Shown here: one piece after another, positions 1-10,022 of the stretch | How the letters are laid out: each line of letters opens with the position of its first letter | Numbering within the stretch: position 1 is the first letter of the stretch | Assembly: GCA_030527825.1 (NCBI GenBank) | Contig: JAUNAC010000001.1 | Span: 558,001 to 622,000 of the forward strand | DNA length: 64,000 bases | Direction of reading: 5' to 3' | DNA from: Lautropia sp. | GTDB lineage: Bacteria > Pseudomonadota > Gammaproteobacteria > Burkholderiales > Burkholderiaceae_E | Notes under the pieces: generated by a model | Seen by the model: only the letters and a program-made list of their open reading frames with translations | Told to the model about the DNA's origin: nothing | Database searches by the model: none | Program-made: the position numbers and the translations under genes

Positions 1-630
1 CAGGACACGATGCGATCGCGTATTGTTAGTTCATTAACAGATGCATTGGCTCGTGCACATGTACCAGTGCTGGATGTTGCCGGTCGCTATGCCGAGATGG
101 GGGAAGCGCTGCTACCCATCATCAATCCGGCCATGCGCGACCGGTATGGTCTGGAGATTTCCAGCTTCATGCTGGAAAACGTCTCGGTGTCGGCGGAGGT
201 TGAGCAGGCGATCGACAGGCGGGGCAGCATGCGTGCCATCGGCAATCTGAATGACTATGTCAGGTATCAGATGGGCCGGTCAATGGAATCGGCGGGGGCT
301 GCTGCCACCATGCCGGTGCAGATGGCGACGGGCCTGGTGATGGTGCAGGAGATGATGCATGGCATGCGTGCCAACGCCGGGAACGGTCCGGGAGCCATGC
401 CGGGTGTGGCGGGATCCCCGCCGGGTACCGGTGTCATGGCTGGGCAGATGCCGGACGTTGCGCAGGTGGCGGCGCTGGAAGTGCTTTCGCCCGAGCAGGC
501 AGCGCAATGGCTCGGTGTGCCGCTGGCGGATGTGATGACCAGCATCGCGTCCGGCGAGCTGAGAGCCAGAAGGATCGGCACGACCTACCGTATCGCCCGG
601 ACGGCGCTGGACAGATTCCTGCACGGCTGA
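1..630 (+). CDS. SPFH/Band 7 family protein with C-terminal excisionase-like HTH (5' truncated)
   Basis: The frame is already open at base 1, so the true start lies outside the window; 209 residues are visible. The first 100 or so residues look like the end of an SPFH (stomatin/prohibitin) core of the YdjI type, with a piece reading IINPAMRDRYGLEISSFMLE. A Met/Gly/Pro-rich linker follows (about 100-155). The last 45 residues begin LSPEQAAQWLGV and end with RIARTALDRFL, the pattern of an excisionase/MerR-like winged helix. SPFH proteins scaffold membranes; the role of the HTH tail is unknown to me. It has no close downstream partner. Confidence 0.6.
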   Translation, partial: QDTMRSRIVSSLTDALARAHVPVLDVAGRYAEMGEALLPIINPAMRDRYGLEISSFMLENVSVSAEVEQAIDRRGSMRAIGNLNDYVRYQMGRSMESAGAAATMPVQMATGLVMVQEMMHGMRANAGNGPGAMPGVAGSPPGTGVMAGQMPDVAQVAALEVLSPEQAAQWLGVPLADVMTSIASGELRARRIGTTYRIARTALDRFLHG

Positions 631-936
631 GCAGGATGGCGGGGATGTTCATCTACCCTGCCTGATACGGCCGGTACATGATGGTGTCCGGAATGATCTG
701 GCTAACCACAAGCTAAGCCGTGTGATGTCCGTAGTCATGGATGATTCGGTGGCTGATCGCTATCCTGTTTGAGGACGCCAGCTATGGCGATACGTGAGGC
801 CATGCATCATGCCGCAGCGTATCCTCTCTGATCCGGGTGATGTATCTGCAGCGTTGAAAATGGCTGCTGGTCTGATGCTGTCAGAGCGAATATCCTTGAG
901 GCTCCGAGAAAATGGACGCGGATCAGGAGAGGCGAT
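631..936. other. Intergenic region, nothing recognised
   Basis: About 300 bases between the SPFH protein and the DUF1304 gene. I see no convincing ORF, tRNA or strong terminator. The + strand is visibly richer in G than C. The promoter of the DUF1304 gene presumably lies in the second half. Confidence 0.5.
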
Positions 937-1296
937 ATGAGTGGCCTGGCGATGGGGTTGGTGGTGCTGGTGATGTTGGAGCATCTCTTTATCCTGTGGA
1001 TGGAGATGTTCAGCTGGGAGCGCACCGGCCGGAAAGTTTTTACATCATTGTCCCCGGAACTGTTTGGGCTGACGCGGGCCATGGCGGCCAATCAGGGGTT
1101 GTACAACGGATTTTTGGTTGCCGGTCTGTTGTGGTCGCTGCTGATTGCCGATCCCGTGTGGCAATGTCGGGTGGCAACGTTCTTTCTGGGGTGCGTGCTG
1201 ACGGCGGGTGCCTATGGGGGCATCACCGTTGGACGCAAGATTTTTCTGGTGCAGGGATTGCCCGCCCTGCTGGGGTTGCTGGTACTGCTTCTGTGA
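937..1296 (+). CDS. DUF1304 family small integral membrane protein
   Basis: A 119-residue protein with four predicted membrane helices (about residues 3-20, 48-68, 74-96 and 100-119). The size and motifs, such as LEHLFILWMEMF near the N-terminus, NQGLYNGFLVAGL in the middle and a GAYGGIT loop before the last helix, fit the DUF1304 (COG3759) family, which has no assigned biochemical role. The ATG has a good ribosome site, AGGAG at 925-929, seven bases upstream. It stands alone, convergent with the butanediol dehydrogenase gene. Confidence 0.8.
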   Translation: MSGLAMGLVVLVMLEHLFILWMEMFSWERTGRKVFTSLSPELFGLTRAMAANQGLYNGFLVAGLLWSLLIADPVWQCRVATFFLGCVLTAGAYGGITVGRKIFLVQGLPALLGLLVLLL

Positions 1297-1452
1297 CCGT
1301 GCCAGCCCCTCCGGGTTTTCAGGCAGACGGCAGGGGCCAGTGGCCGCTACCATCTTCTGCCTGTGCTTGCGAAACGGATTCCATTTCGGCCCCTGCAGTT
1401 CGCTTCTGTTTCTGTTCGATTCAGGTACAGCAGACTGCAGGGCCGGACACGG

Positions 1453-2493
1453 TCACTCGGGCGAGACGAGAATCTTGACCTGGCTCTTTTCGCGAACCAG
1501 GGTCTCGAAGCCTTCCTCGATGATCTGCTCCAGCTTGATGCGTTTGGTGACGAGCTTGTCCTTGGAGAAGTAGCCTTTCTGCATCAGCTTGAGGACGGCG
1601 GGGAAGACATCGCGGTAGGCGATGATGCCCTTGACGGTCTTTTCCTTGATGACGATTTCGTTAGGATGGACCAAGGCATCGTGTTCCCAGATACTGACGA
1701 TGATGCATTCGCCGTCGTTGTGCACGGACTCGATGGCCTGTTTCAGGACAGGGGGCACGCCGGTGACTTCGAAGGAAACATCGACGCCCAGGCCGGTGGC
1801 CTCGCGGATGGCGGCAACGGAATCGGTCCTGGCGGGGTCGATGATGATGGCGCCGAGTTCACGGGCCTTCTGCTGCCGTTCGGGCGAAAGCTCGATGGCG
1901 TAGATGTCGGTGGCCCCGGCTGCACGCAGCGCTTCAATGACGAGCAGGCCGATCGGGCCGCAGCCGAAGACGGCGGCGGTGTCGCCGGCCTTCAGCTTGC
2001 TGCTGCGCACGGCATAGAGGGCGACGGCAGCGGGTTCTGCCAGGGCGCCCTGTTCGTAGTCGATTCCGTCCGGCAGCTTGTGCAGCAGGTCGGCGTTGAC
2101 GGCGCAATAGCGGGCAAAGCCCCCGTCGGCCGCCAGGCCGACGAAGCCGAGGTTGGCATCGAGGTTGTATTTGCCTTTGAGGCCATCTCTGGCGAGGATG
2201 GGCTCACAGCAGACCCGGTCACCGATTCTGAGGTTGGTGACCTGGCTGCCGACTTCGACCACTTCGCCGGAGAATTCGTGGCCCATGGTGAGCGGTGCCT
2301 GCCGGCCGGAGTAGGGGTGTTCCTTGCCGACGGGGATGAAGATGGGGCCCCCCAGATATTCATGCAGGTCACTGCCGCAGATGCCGGTGTATTTGACGGC
2401 GATCTTCACTTGATGAGGGGCGATGTCTGGCACCGGGATGTCTTCTACGCGGATGTCCCGTTGTCCGTACCAGCGGGCGGCTTTCATAGTCAT
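1453..2493 (-). CDS. Zinc-dependent 2,3-butanediol dehydrogenase-type medium-chain dehydrogenase
   Basis: A 346-residue MDR-family alcohol dehydrogenase. The catalytic zinc ligands are visible: Cys39 in ICGSDLHEY and His72-Glu73 in GHEFSGEVVEVG; the Rossmann motif is FGCGPIGLLVIEAL (about 175-188). The segment LHEYLGGPIFIP is typical of (R,R)-2,3-butanediol dehydrogenases, which interconvert butanediol and acetoin with NAD. The usual four-cysteine structural-zinc loop is absent: between residues 90 and 125 there is only the pair Cys95-Cys96. The start has an AGGAGA site. It is the last gene in the leftward betB-betA-betT series, 155 bases after betT. Substrate is inferred; a sorbitol/threonine-type activity is possible. 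Confidence 0.75.
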   Translation of the reverse strand: MTMKAARWYGQRDIRVEDIPVPDIAPHQVKIAVKYTGICGSDLHEYLGGPIFIPVGKEHPYSGRQAPLTMGHEFSGEVVEVGSQVTNLRIGDRVCCEPILARDGLKGKYNLDANLGFVGLAADGGFARYCAVNADLLHKLPDGIDYEQGALAEPAAVALYAVRSSKLKAGDTAAVFGCGPIGLLVIEALRAAGATDIYAIELSPERQQKARELGAIIIDPARTDSVAAIREATGLGVDVSFEVTGVPPVLKQAIESVHNDGECIIVSIWEHDALVHPNEIVIKEKTVKGIIAYRDVFPAVLKLMQKGYFSKDKLVTKRIKLEQIIEEGFETLVREKSQVKILVSPE

Positions 2494-2613
2494 GACAGAT
2501 CTCCTGATGTAGGGGGCAGATACCGGCTGAAGCGGTATCCATGACTATTTTGATCTCCTCGCTGTGTTGCGTATCAAAAGTCTGTGTATACGGCTTAGGT
2601 AAATACGATCCGG

Positions 2614-2638
2614 CCCGGACGCATGGTCTGCGCCCGGG
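2614..2638 (-). terminator. Hairpin just downstream of betT
   Basis: Arms CCCGGaCGCA and TGCGcCCGGG pair over about ten positions with one G-T wobble around a five-base loop. It begins about ten bases after the betT stop on the minus strand. There is no U-run after it, so it may be only a pausing or mRNA-stabilising stem between betT and the dehydrogenase gene. Confidence 0.35.
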
Positions 2639-2648
2639 TTGACAGTTT

Positions 2649-4742
2649 TCAGCGCTCCAGATGCAGGAACTGCATGTGGCGCTCGTACTGATTGAGGATA
2701 TCGCCGATGATCTGCTCCCGGGTGTAGCCGACCAGGTCATATTCCTGGCTGCCTTCACGCAGGAACACCTCTGCCCGCCAGTAGCGTTCATGCCGCTGAT
2801 TGGACTCCAGGTTGCCGGCCTGGCTCATGGCAAATACGGGCATGAGTGCCGAGACGGGTCTGACCTGGTAGAGAAAGTCGACTTCATCGCCATGGCGGAC
2901 TTCGAAGGTGAGGCTTTCTTCTTCATTGTTGCGGATGACGGAGGTCATCATCCCCTGGGTATTCAGCTCGGCGCAAACGTCCTGCATGGCGGGCTCCAGG
3001 GTTTTGCTCATGAAGCGCAGGACGGCTTTTTTGCTGGGGAAGTTCAGGATGCGGTTCAGGCGGTCGCGCCAACTGTGGCCGGGATGATGCAGGGCCTGGG
3101 TGGCGATGTCAAAGGTGCTGGCCTTGCGACGGTTGCCTTCCTGACGCAGGCTGTAGGCCATCGAGATCATGTAGATCACAAGCACCAGTGAAAAGGGCAG
3201 GCCGGCAGCAACGGATACGGACTGCAGTGCGGAGAATCCGCCGGAAAACAGCAGGCCGAGGGTGATAAGCCCGGTGGCGACAGCCCAGAAAAGACGCAAC
3301 CAGATCGGTGCGTCGTTGCCGGAGGTGAGCCCTTTGCTGGACAGGTTGGCCAGTACCAGGGCGCCTGAGTCGGCGGAAGTGACAAAGAAGATCAGGCCGA
3401 TGACGACTGAGACCGTGGACCAGATGGCGGGGTGGGCATAGTGTTCAAAGAGTGCGAACAGGCCCATGGCCGGGGTATTGAGGGCGGCGTGGGTCAGCGC
3501 AGGATCGGAGGCAGCGTGAAAGATGCTGCTGTTGCCGAAGATGGAGAACCAGGCAAAGATGAAGCCGAGCGGGATGAACATCACGCCAAATACGAATTCC
3601 CGCAGCGAGCGTCCGCGCGAGATGCGGGCGATGAACAGGCCGACGAACGGGGCCCAGGCCACCCACCAGGCCCAGAAGAAGATGGTCCAGGTCGATTTCC
3701 AGGTGGCACCCCGGGCGCCTTCGTAGGCGTAGGTTTCGAAAGTCTTGGCAGGCAGTGACTGGAAGTAGTCTCCGATGTTCTGGACCATGGCGTTGAGCAG
3801 GAACTGGGTCGGGCCAGCAAACAGCAATGCAATGACCAGCAGGGTTGCGGTCAGCATGTTGAATTCGGAGAGGCGACGTACACCTTTGTCGACACCTGAC
3901 ATGGCCGACGCTGCGGCGGTGATGGTGACAATGATGATGATGATCGACTGGGTGAGTTTGGTGGTTTCGATGCCAAAGACATGAGCCAGGCCCGCATTGG
4001 CCTGCAGCACACCAATCCCCAGACTGGTGGCCAGTCCCAGCAGGGTGCAGACGACGCCAAAGATGTCGACGCTGTGGCCGATCCAGCCGTCAGCCCGTTT
4101 CTGGCCAAAGACGGGAACCAGGGCGGAGCGCAGTGCCAGGGGCAGATTGTGCCGGTAGGCGAAGTAGGCCAGTGCCATGCCGATCAGGGCGTAAATGCCC
4201 CAGCCGTGCAGACCCCAGTGCAGGAAGGTCTGGGCAAAGGCTGCGCGGGCAGCTTCCGGTGTGCCGCCGGTGCCGATGGGGGGAGTGAGGTAGTGGGTCA
4301 GGGGCTCGGAGACACCGAAGAACAGCAGGTCGATGCCGATGCCCGCTGAAAACAGCATGGCCGCCCAGGCGAGGTAGGGAAAATCGGGTTTTTCGTGATC
4401 CTGGCCGAGTTTGATGTCACCGTACTTGGACATGCCGACGTAGAGGGTGAAGATGCCGTAGGCGGCAACGATCAGCATGTAGTACCAGCCGAAATGATCG
4501 GATACCCAGGCGAGCGACTGGCCCAGGACGTGTTCGCTGATATCGGGAAAGATCAGGGTGAAGGCAATCAGCGCAATGGTCAGGAGTGCCGAGATGGAAA
4601 AGACGATACGATGAATGGTGACCGGACCATCAACGGTTTCATGGATGATCGTGGTGCCAGCGGTTGCTTCGCTGACGGGGGTGTCAGAGGCCAGCGGCGG
4701 TTGGCCGGGCGGATGTTGGGTTGGGGGTGTGTGTGGTTGCAT
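2649..4742 (-). CDS. betT: BCCT-family choline/betaine transporter
   Basis: Sodium- or proton-coupled uptake of choline (or betaine) across the inner membrane. The 697 residues form a twelve-helix BCCT core. The tryptophan-rich family signature is visible in FFWAWWVAWAPFVGLFIARISRG, here cut as WAWWVAWAPFVG, and the early motif is LAWAAMLFSAGIGI. A long cytoplasmic C-terminus of about 180 residues resembles the osmosensing tail of E. coli BetT (677 aa). I chose the ATG at 4742 because AAGGAAAG lies six bases upstream; an ATG at 4814 would add 24 residues with no such site. It sits 138 bases after betA and probably supplies its substrate. Confidence 0.9.
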   Translation of the reverse strand: MQPHTPPTQHPPGQPPLASDTPVSEATAGTTIIHETVDGPVTIHRIVFSISALLTIALIAFTLIFPDISEHVLGQSLAWVSDHFGWYYMLIVAAYGIFTLYVGMSKYGDIKLGQDHEKPDFPYLAWAAMLFSAGIGIDLLFFGVSEPLTHYLTPPIGTGGTPEAARAAFAQTFLHWGLHGWGIYALIGMALAYFAYRHNLPLALRSALVPVFGQKRADGWIGHSVDIFGVVCTLLGLATSLGIGVLQANAGLAHVFGIETTKLTQSIIIIIVTITAAASAMSGVDKGVRRLSEFNMLTATLLVIALLFAGPTQFLLNAMVQNIGDYFQSLPAKTFETYAYEGARGATWKSTWTIFFWAWWVAWAPFVGLFIARISRGRSLREFVFGVMFIPLGFIFAWFSIFGNSSIFHAASDPALTHAALNTPAMGLFALFEHYAHPAIWSTVSVVIGLIFFVTSADSGALVLANLSSKGLTSGNDAPIWLRLFWAVATGLITLGLLFSGGFSALQSVSVAAGLPFSLVLVIYMISMAYSLRQEGNRRKASTFDIATQALHHPGHSWRDRLNRILNFPSKKAVLRFMSKTLEPAMQDVCAELNTQGMMTSVIRNNEEESLTFEVRHGDEVDFLYQVRPVSALMPVFAMSQAGNLESNQRHERYWRAEVFLREGSQEYDLVGYTREQIIGDILNQYERHMQFLHLER

Positions 4743-4880
4743 GGGCGCTTTCCTTGATCTTGGTCGGTGTTGTTGCCGATTGCCGACCGATGCCGTCCCG
4801 GGCGTGTCCGTCACCGTGCAGTCATGGGTCGGGCTGGGATCGTTTTTTTTCGGGCTGCGGACGCGGCAGCAGCGTGGGGG

Positions 4881-6566
4881 TCAGGTTCTGGCGGGTGTTG
4901 CGCGAACCGGGGCCCCATTAGCCTGGTAATACGGCGCATCGGACGGTGGCAGGGCATCCCGGCCACGGATCTGATCGGCGATTTTTTCAGCGATCATGAT
5001 GGTGGTGGCGTTGAGGTTGCCCGTGATGATGTCCGGCATGATGGAGGCGTCCACGACGCGCAGGCCGGTCAGGCCATGCACCCGCCCCTGACCATCCACG
5101 ACAGCATCATTCCCTTCGCCCATGGCGCAGGTGCAGGAGGGGTGATAGGCGGTTTCGGCGTGCTGCCGGACATAGGCGTCCAGATCGGCATCGCTTTGCA
5201 GATCGTCGGTCGGGGTGATGGTACGGCCCCGAAATCCGTCCAGGGCTGGCTGGCGGAATATTTCGCGGGTCAGACGAATGGCAGCGCGGAATTCTTCCCA
5301 GTCCTGGGGATCGGACATGTAGTTGAACAGGATACTGGGGTGATCCTCGGGATGGGCGCTCGTGATGCGGACCCGGCCCCGGCTCGGCGAGCGCATGGAG
5401 CCGACATGCGCCTGGAAGCTGTGGGTCTGGGCAGCGTTACGACCGTCGTAGCGGACAGCGATGGGCAGGAAGTGGTACTGGATGTTGGGCCAGAGGAATT
5501 TGTCATGACTGCGAATGAATCCGCCGGCTTCGAAGTGGTTGGATGCGCCGAGGCCGGTACCGGCCAGCATCCACCGGGCGCCGATGCCGGGCTTGTTGTA
5601 CCAGCGGGTAGCTGGTGCAATGGAGACGGGTTGCAGACACTCGTACTGCATATAGATTTCAAGATGATCCTGCAGGTTGTTGCCAACGCCAGGCAGATCG
5701 AGAATTTCCGGTACGCCGGCAGACTTGAGCCAGGCGCCCGGGCCGACGCCGGAGCGCTGCAGGATCTGGGGTGAGGCGATGGCACCACCACAGAGGATGA
5801 CTTCGCGGCTGGCATGGGCCACCTGTGCAGCAGCGCCGTTGACCTGGTAGCGGACGCCGGTAGCACGGGTTCCCTCAAAGAGGATGACATCAACGAGGGC
5901 ACGGGGCTGGATGACCAGGCCGCTGCGGTCGCGGGCCATATCGAGGTAGCCGCGGGCCGTGGATGATCGCCGTCCATGTCGGGTGACAAAACGGTCCATG
6001 GGACCAAAACCTTCCTGCTGGTAGCCATTGAGGTCGTCGGTCTGCGGATAGCCCGCCTGGACGCCGGCTTCGACCATGGCTTCAAAGAGCGGGTTGGCGG
6101 CGGGTTTGGCGGTGGTGACCTCGATAGGACCGTGGCCGCCATGGTAGGCATTGGCACCGGCATCGCGCCGCTCGGCCTTGCGGAAGTAGGGCAGCACGTC
6201 GTGGTAGCGCCAGTTGGCCAGGCCATCCTTTTTGGCCCAGTAGTCAAAATCCAGCGCATTGCCGCGGATATAGCACATGCCGTTGATCAGGGATGAGCCA
6301 CCCAGTCCCTTGCCACGACCACAATCCATGCGCCGGTTGTCCATGAAAGGTTCAGGATCCGTTTTGTATCCCCAGTTGTAGGTGGTGCCCTGGAGTGGAA
6401 TGGCCAGGGCGGCCGGCATCTGGGTGCGGAAGTCGAACCGGTAATCGGGCAGGCCCGCTTCGAGCAGCAAAACGCGAACGTTGGGGTCTTCGGTCAGGCG
6501 GGCTGCGAGGACGTTGCCGGCAGAGCCGGCCCCGATGATGATGTAGTCGTAGGTGATGTTGGCCAT
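4881..6566 (-). CDS. betA: Choline dehydrogenase
   Basis: A membrane-associated GMC flavoprotein that oxidises choline to betaine aldehyde. Its 561 residues match the family length (E. coli 556). The FAD-binding motif [15 protein letters not shown] is at 10-24, the GMC signature [20 protein letters not shown] is near 83-102, and the active-site histidine lies in [13 protein letters not shown] near 464. The end motif is [16 protein letters not shown]. It follows betB by 93 bases on the same strand and precedes betT, so the pathway choline to betaine aldehyde to glycine betaine is complete here. No betI regulator is in the window. Confidence 0.95.
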   Translation of the reverse strand: MANITYDYIIIGAGSAGNVLAARLTEDPNVRVLLLEAGLPDYRFDFRTQMPAALAIPLQGTTYNWGYKTDPEPFMDNRRMDCGRGKGLGGSSLINGMCYIRGNALDFDYWAKKDGLANWRYHDVLPYFRKAERRDAGANAYHGGHGPIEVTTAKPAANPLFEAMVEAGVQAGYPQTDDLNGYQQEGFGPMDRFVTRHGRRSSTARGYLDMARDRSGLVIQPRALVDVILFEGTRATGVRYQVNGAAAQVAHASREVILCGGAIASPQILQRSGVGPGAWLKSAGVPEILDLPGVGNNLQDHLEIYMQYECLQPVSIAPATRWYNKPGIGARWMLAGTGLGASNHFEAGGFIRSHDKFLWPNIQYHFLPIAVRYDGRNAAQTHSFQAHVGSMRSPSRGRVRITSAHPEDHPSILFNYMSDPQDWEEFRAAIRLTREIFRQPALDGFRGRTITPTDDLQSDADLDAYVRQHAETAYHPSCTCAMGEGNDAVVDGQGRVHGLTGLRVVDASIMPDIITGNLNATTIMIAEKIADQIRGRDALPPSDAPYYQANGAPVRATPART

Positions 6567-6659
6567 AAGTTACGCTGAAAAAATGGGAACGCTGCCGCAG
6601 ATCAGGTCGGAAAATGTCGGCATACAGATTAAGTAGTGAGCACTTGCTATAAATTGCGC

Positions 6660-8126
6660 TCAGTCGAATACCGAGACAAATTCCCCAAGCTCGACCTGAA
6701 CGGATTTTGTCTGGGTGTAGTGCATCAGGGTCTGGATGCCGTTTTCACGACCGATGCCGGACTGCTTGTAGCCGCCTACGGGCATCTGGGCCGGGGATTC
6801 TCCCCAGGTGTTGAGCCAGCAGATGCCGGCCTGCAGGCAGCCGATCACCCGGTGTGCGCGCTTGAGATCGGGGGTGACCAGCCCGGCCGCCAGGCCATAG
6901 TGGGTATGGTTGGCGCGCCGGATGACTTCTTCTTCGGTATCGAAGGTGAGCAGCGCCATGACCGGGCCGAATATCTCTTCCTGGACGATCGTCATGTCGT
7001 CGCGACAGTCCGTGAAAATGGTGGGGGCGACGAAGGCTCCCTGTGCCAGGCCGTCTGACTGAAGACGCTGGCCGCCACACAGGAGGCGAGCGCCTTGTTT
7101 TTTGCCGCTCTCGATGTAAGTGAGCACTTTCTTCATATGCGGAAAGCTGACCAGCGGGCCGAAGTTGGTGGCCTCGTCCAGCGGCAATCCGATCCGGATC
7201 CGGGATACGCGGGCGAGCAGAGCCTCTTCGAGGCGTGCCTTGAGCGAGGCGTGCACAAAGACGCGGGTGCCATGGGTGCAGACCTGTCCGCTGCTGTAGA
7301 AGTTGGCCATCATGGCGATGTCGGCGGCCAGGTCGATGTCGGCATCTTCGAAGACGATGAGGGGTGATTTGCCGCCCAGCTCCATCGTGACTTCCTTCAG
7401 CGAGGACGCCGCTGCGCCGGCCATGACTTTCTTGCCGGTCTGTACGCCGCCCGTGAACGAGATCTTGGCGATGTCCGGATGCTGGCTGAGGGCTTCGCCT
7501 ACGCGGTAATCCCCCTGAACAACATTGAACACGCCCGGGGGCAGGCCGGCTTCCAGCAGGATTTCCGCCAGTTTGGGGGTGGAGAGGGGTGTCACTTCAC
7601 TGGGCTTGAAGATCATGGCGTTGCCGGCGGCCAGTGCGGGTGCGGCCTTCCACATGGCGATCTGGATGGGGTAGTTCCAGGCGCCGATGCCGGCCACGAC
7701 GCCCAGTGGCTCCTGGCGGGTGTAGATGAAACTGGTGCTGCGCAGCGGAATCTGCCGCCCCTCGATGGCCACCGCCAGACCGGCGTAATACTCGATGACG
7801 TCCGCGCCGGTGTGGATGTCGACCGCACGGGTTTCGGACAGGGGCTTGCCGGTGTCCCGGGACTCCAGTCTGGCCAGTTCATCATTGCGGGCACGCAGCA
7901 GTGCGACAGCCTGGTTCAGGATGCGCGCCCGTTCGACGGGGGTTCTGGCGGCCCAGATCTGCTGGCCGGCATGGGCGCTGCGCACGGCTTCGTCAATGTC
8001 GGCCGGAGTGGCGGTCTGTACGCGGGCCAGTACCTGGCCGGTGCCTGGGTCGATCGTCTCGAAGCTGTCGGCATCGTTACGGGTTGGCAGGTAGCAACCG
8101 TTGATGAAAGAGGTGAGCGGTGTCAT
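6660..8126 (-). CDS. betB: Betaine aldehyde dehydrogenase
   Basis: An NAD(P)-dependent aldehyde dehydrogenase, 488 residues (E. coli BetB 490), that converts betaine aldehyde to the osmoprotectant glycine betaine. Motifs seen: [19 protein letters not shown] in the cofactor fold, [11 protein letters not shown], the general-base motif [18 protein letters not shown], and the nucleophile Cys in [14 protein letters not shown]. The hallmark of BetB over other aldehyde dehydrogenases is the CTHGTRV stretch and the [19 protein letters not shown] end region. It is the first gene of the leftward bet cluster and is divergent from an ABC importer. Confidence 0.95.
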   Translation of the reverse strand: MTPLTSFINGCYLPTRNDADSFETIDPGTGQVLARVQTATPADIDEAVRSAHAGQQIWAARTPVERARILNQAVALLRARNDELARLESRDTGKPLSETRAVDIHTGADVIEYYAGLAVAIEGRQIPLRSTSFIYTRQEPLGVVAGIGAWNYPIQIAMWKAAPALAAGNAMIFKPSEVTPLSTPKLAEILLEAGLPPGVFNVVQGDYRVGEALSQHPDIAKISFTGGVQTGKKVMAGAAASSLKEVTMELGGKSPLIVFEDADIDLAADIAMMANFYSSGQVCTHGTRVFVHASLKARLEEALLARVSRIRIGLPLDEATNFGPLVSFPHMKKVLTYIESGKKQGARLLCGGQRLQSDGLAQGAFVAPTIFTDCRDDMTIVQEEIFGPVMALLTFDTEEEVIRRANHTHYGLAAGLVTPDLKRAHRVIGCLQAGICWLNTWGESPAQMPVGGYKQSGIGRENGIQTLMHYTQTKSVQVELGEFVSVFD

Positions 8127-8171
8127 GGGATGCGTCTGGAAAAGTGTTCGCCGTATTGGTTTTTATTTGAA

Positions 8172-8188
8172 AACGAACTAATTTCGTT
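8172..8188. promoter_or_regulatory. Inverted repeat in the betB upstream region (possible operator)
   Basis: AACGAA-N5-TTCGTT is a perfect six-base dyad, 46 bases upstream of the betB start, in the region shared with the divergent ABC importer. A TetR-type repressor such as BetI would bind this kind of dyad, but no betI gene is in the window and I did not match it to a known consensus. Confidence 0.4.
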
Positions 8189-8418
8189 CAATATGCTGTC
8201 ATTATGAATGATTTGACGGCATCGTTCAGGAATGACCCTACATGGACATCAATGCATCGCGGTGGATTGGATTGCCGCGGGTGCCGCCGGTTCCGGGGGA
8301 GAGGGGGGATCGTGGCCGGTGGCGGTTTGCTGCTGCCGGATCGGTGATTGTCCCCATTGTCGGGGGCAGTTCGTGGTGTTCCAATTGCAGACTTTCAGGA
8401 ATAAGGAGCGGCTTGGAC

Positions 8419-9186
8419 ATGAAAGTTGTTTATTCGATCGCAGCTGGTGTGTGTGCGGTGCTGGCGGTATCGGGCGTTCAGGCAAGATCGTGGGAAACCA
8501 TTCAGAAAAGTGGAACGCTGATCGCGGCGACAGGTGGGGATCTCAAGCCGTTCAATTACTTCGAAGGCAAGAAGCTGACGGGGTTTGAGGTGGAGCTCGC
8601 CGATGCCATTGCGGCCAGGATGGGACTGAAGATCGAATGGAAGGTGCTGAGCTTCGATTCCCTGCTGGCCGGGTTGCAGCGGGATCGCTGGGATATGGCC
8701 ATTTCGTCGCACGGTATTACCGAGGCGAGGGCCAAGGTGGTCGATTTCTCCGATCCGCATTACTGCGGCGGCGCCACGATCGTCTCCCGTGACGGCCGGG
8801 TGAGCAAGGCGGCGGATCTGGCTGGAAAGACGGTGGCCGTACAGACGGGTACGACGTATCTGGAACGCCTGCGTCACATGAAAGATATCGGGGCGGTCAA
8901 AAACTTTCCGCAGGATCGGGATGCGCGGGCTGCGACGGTCAGTGGCCGTGCCGATGCCTGGGTGACCGACAAGTTCGTGGCGATGGAGTCGATCCGGATG
9001 ATGCCGGACGCGAAGCTGCTGACCGGTGAGATCCTCTTTCCCGAGCGGATGGCTGCTGCCATGGGCAAGGGCAATACGACACTGGTGCAGGCGTTCAACA
9101 AGGGCCTGGCTGAGGTCATGGCCGATGGCACGTACGCGAAGATCTCCAACAAATATTTTGGCCAGGACATCCGTTGCAAAAAATGA
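8419..9186 (+). CDS. Amino-acid ABC transporter, periplasmic substrate-binding protein
   Basis: A 255-residue type-2 periplasmic binding protein (HisJ/GlnH/ArtI group). A signal peptide covers residues 1-22 (ends SGVQA). Family motifs include LKPFNYFEGKKLTGFEVEL, the ligand-contact segment WDMAISSHGITEAR and VDFSDPHY; the second lobe has GKTVAVQTGTTY. An ATG in the same frame at 8242 would give 314 residues, but the site AAGGAG at 8403-8408 and the signal peptide point to 8419. First gene of a three-gene importer. The ligand is not readable from sequence; a polar amino acid is expected, and proximity to bet genes does not prove a link. Confidence 0.85.
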   Translation: MKVVYSIAAGVCAVLAVSGVQARSWETIQKSGTLIAATGGDLKPFNYFEGKKLTGFEVELADAIAARMGLKIEWKVLSFDSLLAGLQRDRWDMAISSHGITEARAKVVDFSDPHYCGGATIVSRDGRVSKAADLAGKTVAVQTGTTYLERLRHMKDIGAVKNFPQDRDARAATVSGRADAWVTDKFVAMESIRMMPDAKLLTGEILFPERMAAAMGKGNTTLVQAFNKGLAEVMADGTYAKISNKYFGQDIRCKK

Positions 9187-9233
9187 AGCACTTCTGACCT
9201 ACTGGCTTCGGTTCGGCACAGGTAATTTTCATC

Positions 9234-10022
9234 ATGATGTTCATTCTTTCCCGCTGGCCGGCGGGGTGGTCTCGTCAAGGTCGTTGCACGCTGGCTATTG
9301 TGCTGGGCGTCGTGCTGCTGCTGCTGCTGATGTGTTTTGTTGACGTTCCGCTGGCGAAGATGCCGGAGCCGATTGCCGAGAATGCAGGTCTGTTTGCGGA
9401 AGGCAGCCGTATCACGGTCTACCTGACGCTGGTGTCGGGGCTGGCCGGTCTGGTGCTCGGCATTCTGGGTGCGCTGGGGCGGCTGTCACATCTGCCACCC
9501 CTGCGCTGGCTGGCCTCTTTTTATATCTGGGTGATTCGCGGCACGCCATTGCTGGTACAGGTGCTGTTTGTGTTTCTGGCTCTGCCGGAGATGCTGCCGT
9601 GGCTCAAGCTTGATGATTTCACGTCTGCCTGTGTGGCTCTGGCGTTCAACGCTGGGGCTTATAACGCCGAGTCGATCCGTGCCGGTCTGCTGGCCGTACC
9701 CCGGGGACAGAATGAGGCGGCCCGTTCGTTGGGGCTGTCCAACTGGCACGTATTCTGGGATGTAATTTTTCCGCAGGCGTTCAAGATCGCATTGCCGCCG
9801 CTGGTGAACAATTTCATTGCGCTGCTCAAGGACTCCTCGCTGGCCTACGCCATCGGTGTGGTGGAGCTGACCAATGTGGCCAACCGTATCCAGTCAGCCA
9901 CCTTTCAGCCAGTGCCACCGCTGGTGACGGCGGCGGTGATCTATCTGTTGCTGACCACGGTGCTGACCCAGATTTCCACGGCGGTGGAGCACCGGATGGA
10001 TGTTGAGGGAAGGCAGGTATGA
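9234..10022 (+). CDS. Polar amino-acid ABC transporter permease
   Basis: A 262-residue inner-membrane permease of the HisM/GlnP family. After a hydrophobic first helix (about 21-37) come the membrane helices of the importer fold. The ATPase-coupling EAA loop is visible near residues 160-185: [21 protein letters not shown] with the invariant Gly. The start of the MetI-like domain reads [15 protein letters not shown] and is followed by [15 protein letters not shown], a family hallmark. Only one permease gene is present, so it likely works as a homodimer. It overlaps the ATPase gene by ATGA, indicating translational coupling. Confidence 0.9.
   Translation: MMFILSRWPAGWSRQGRCTLAIVLGVVLLLLLMCFVDVPLAKMPEPIAENAGLFAEGSRITVYLTLVSGLAGLVLGILGALGRLSHLPPLRWLASFYIWVIRGTPLLVQVLFVFLALPEMLPWLKLDDFTSACVALAFNAGAYNAESIRAGLLAVPRGQNEAARSLGLSNWHVFWDVIFPQAFKIALPPLVNNFIALLKDSSLAYAIGVVELTNVANRIQSATFQPVPPLVTAAVIYLLLTTVLTQISTAVEHRMDVEGRQV

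Noticed and set aside
1363-2544. 393-codon ORF on the + strand
   Set aside because: It lies opposite the butanediol dehydrogenase gene; its Asp/Gly-rich sequence is the mirror of a GC-rich coding frame and matches no family.
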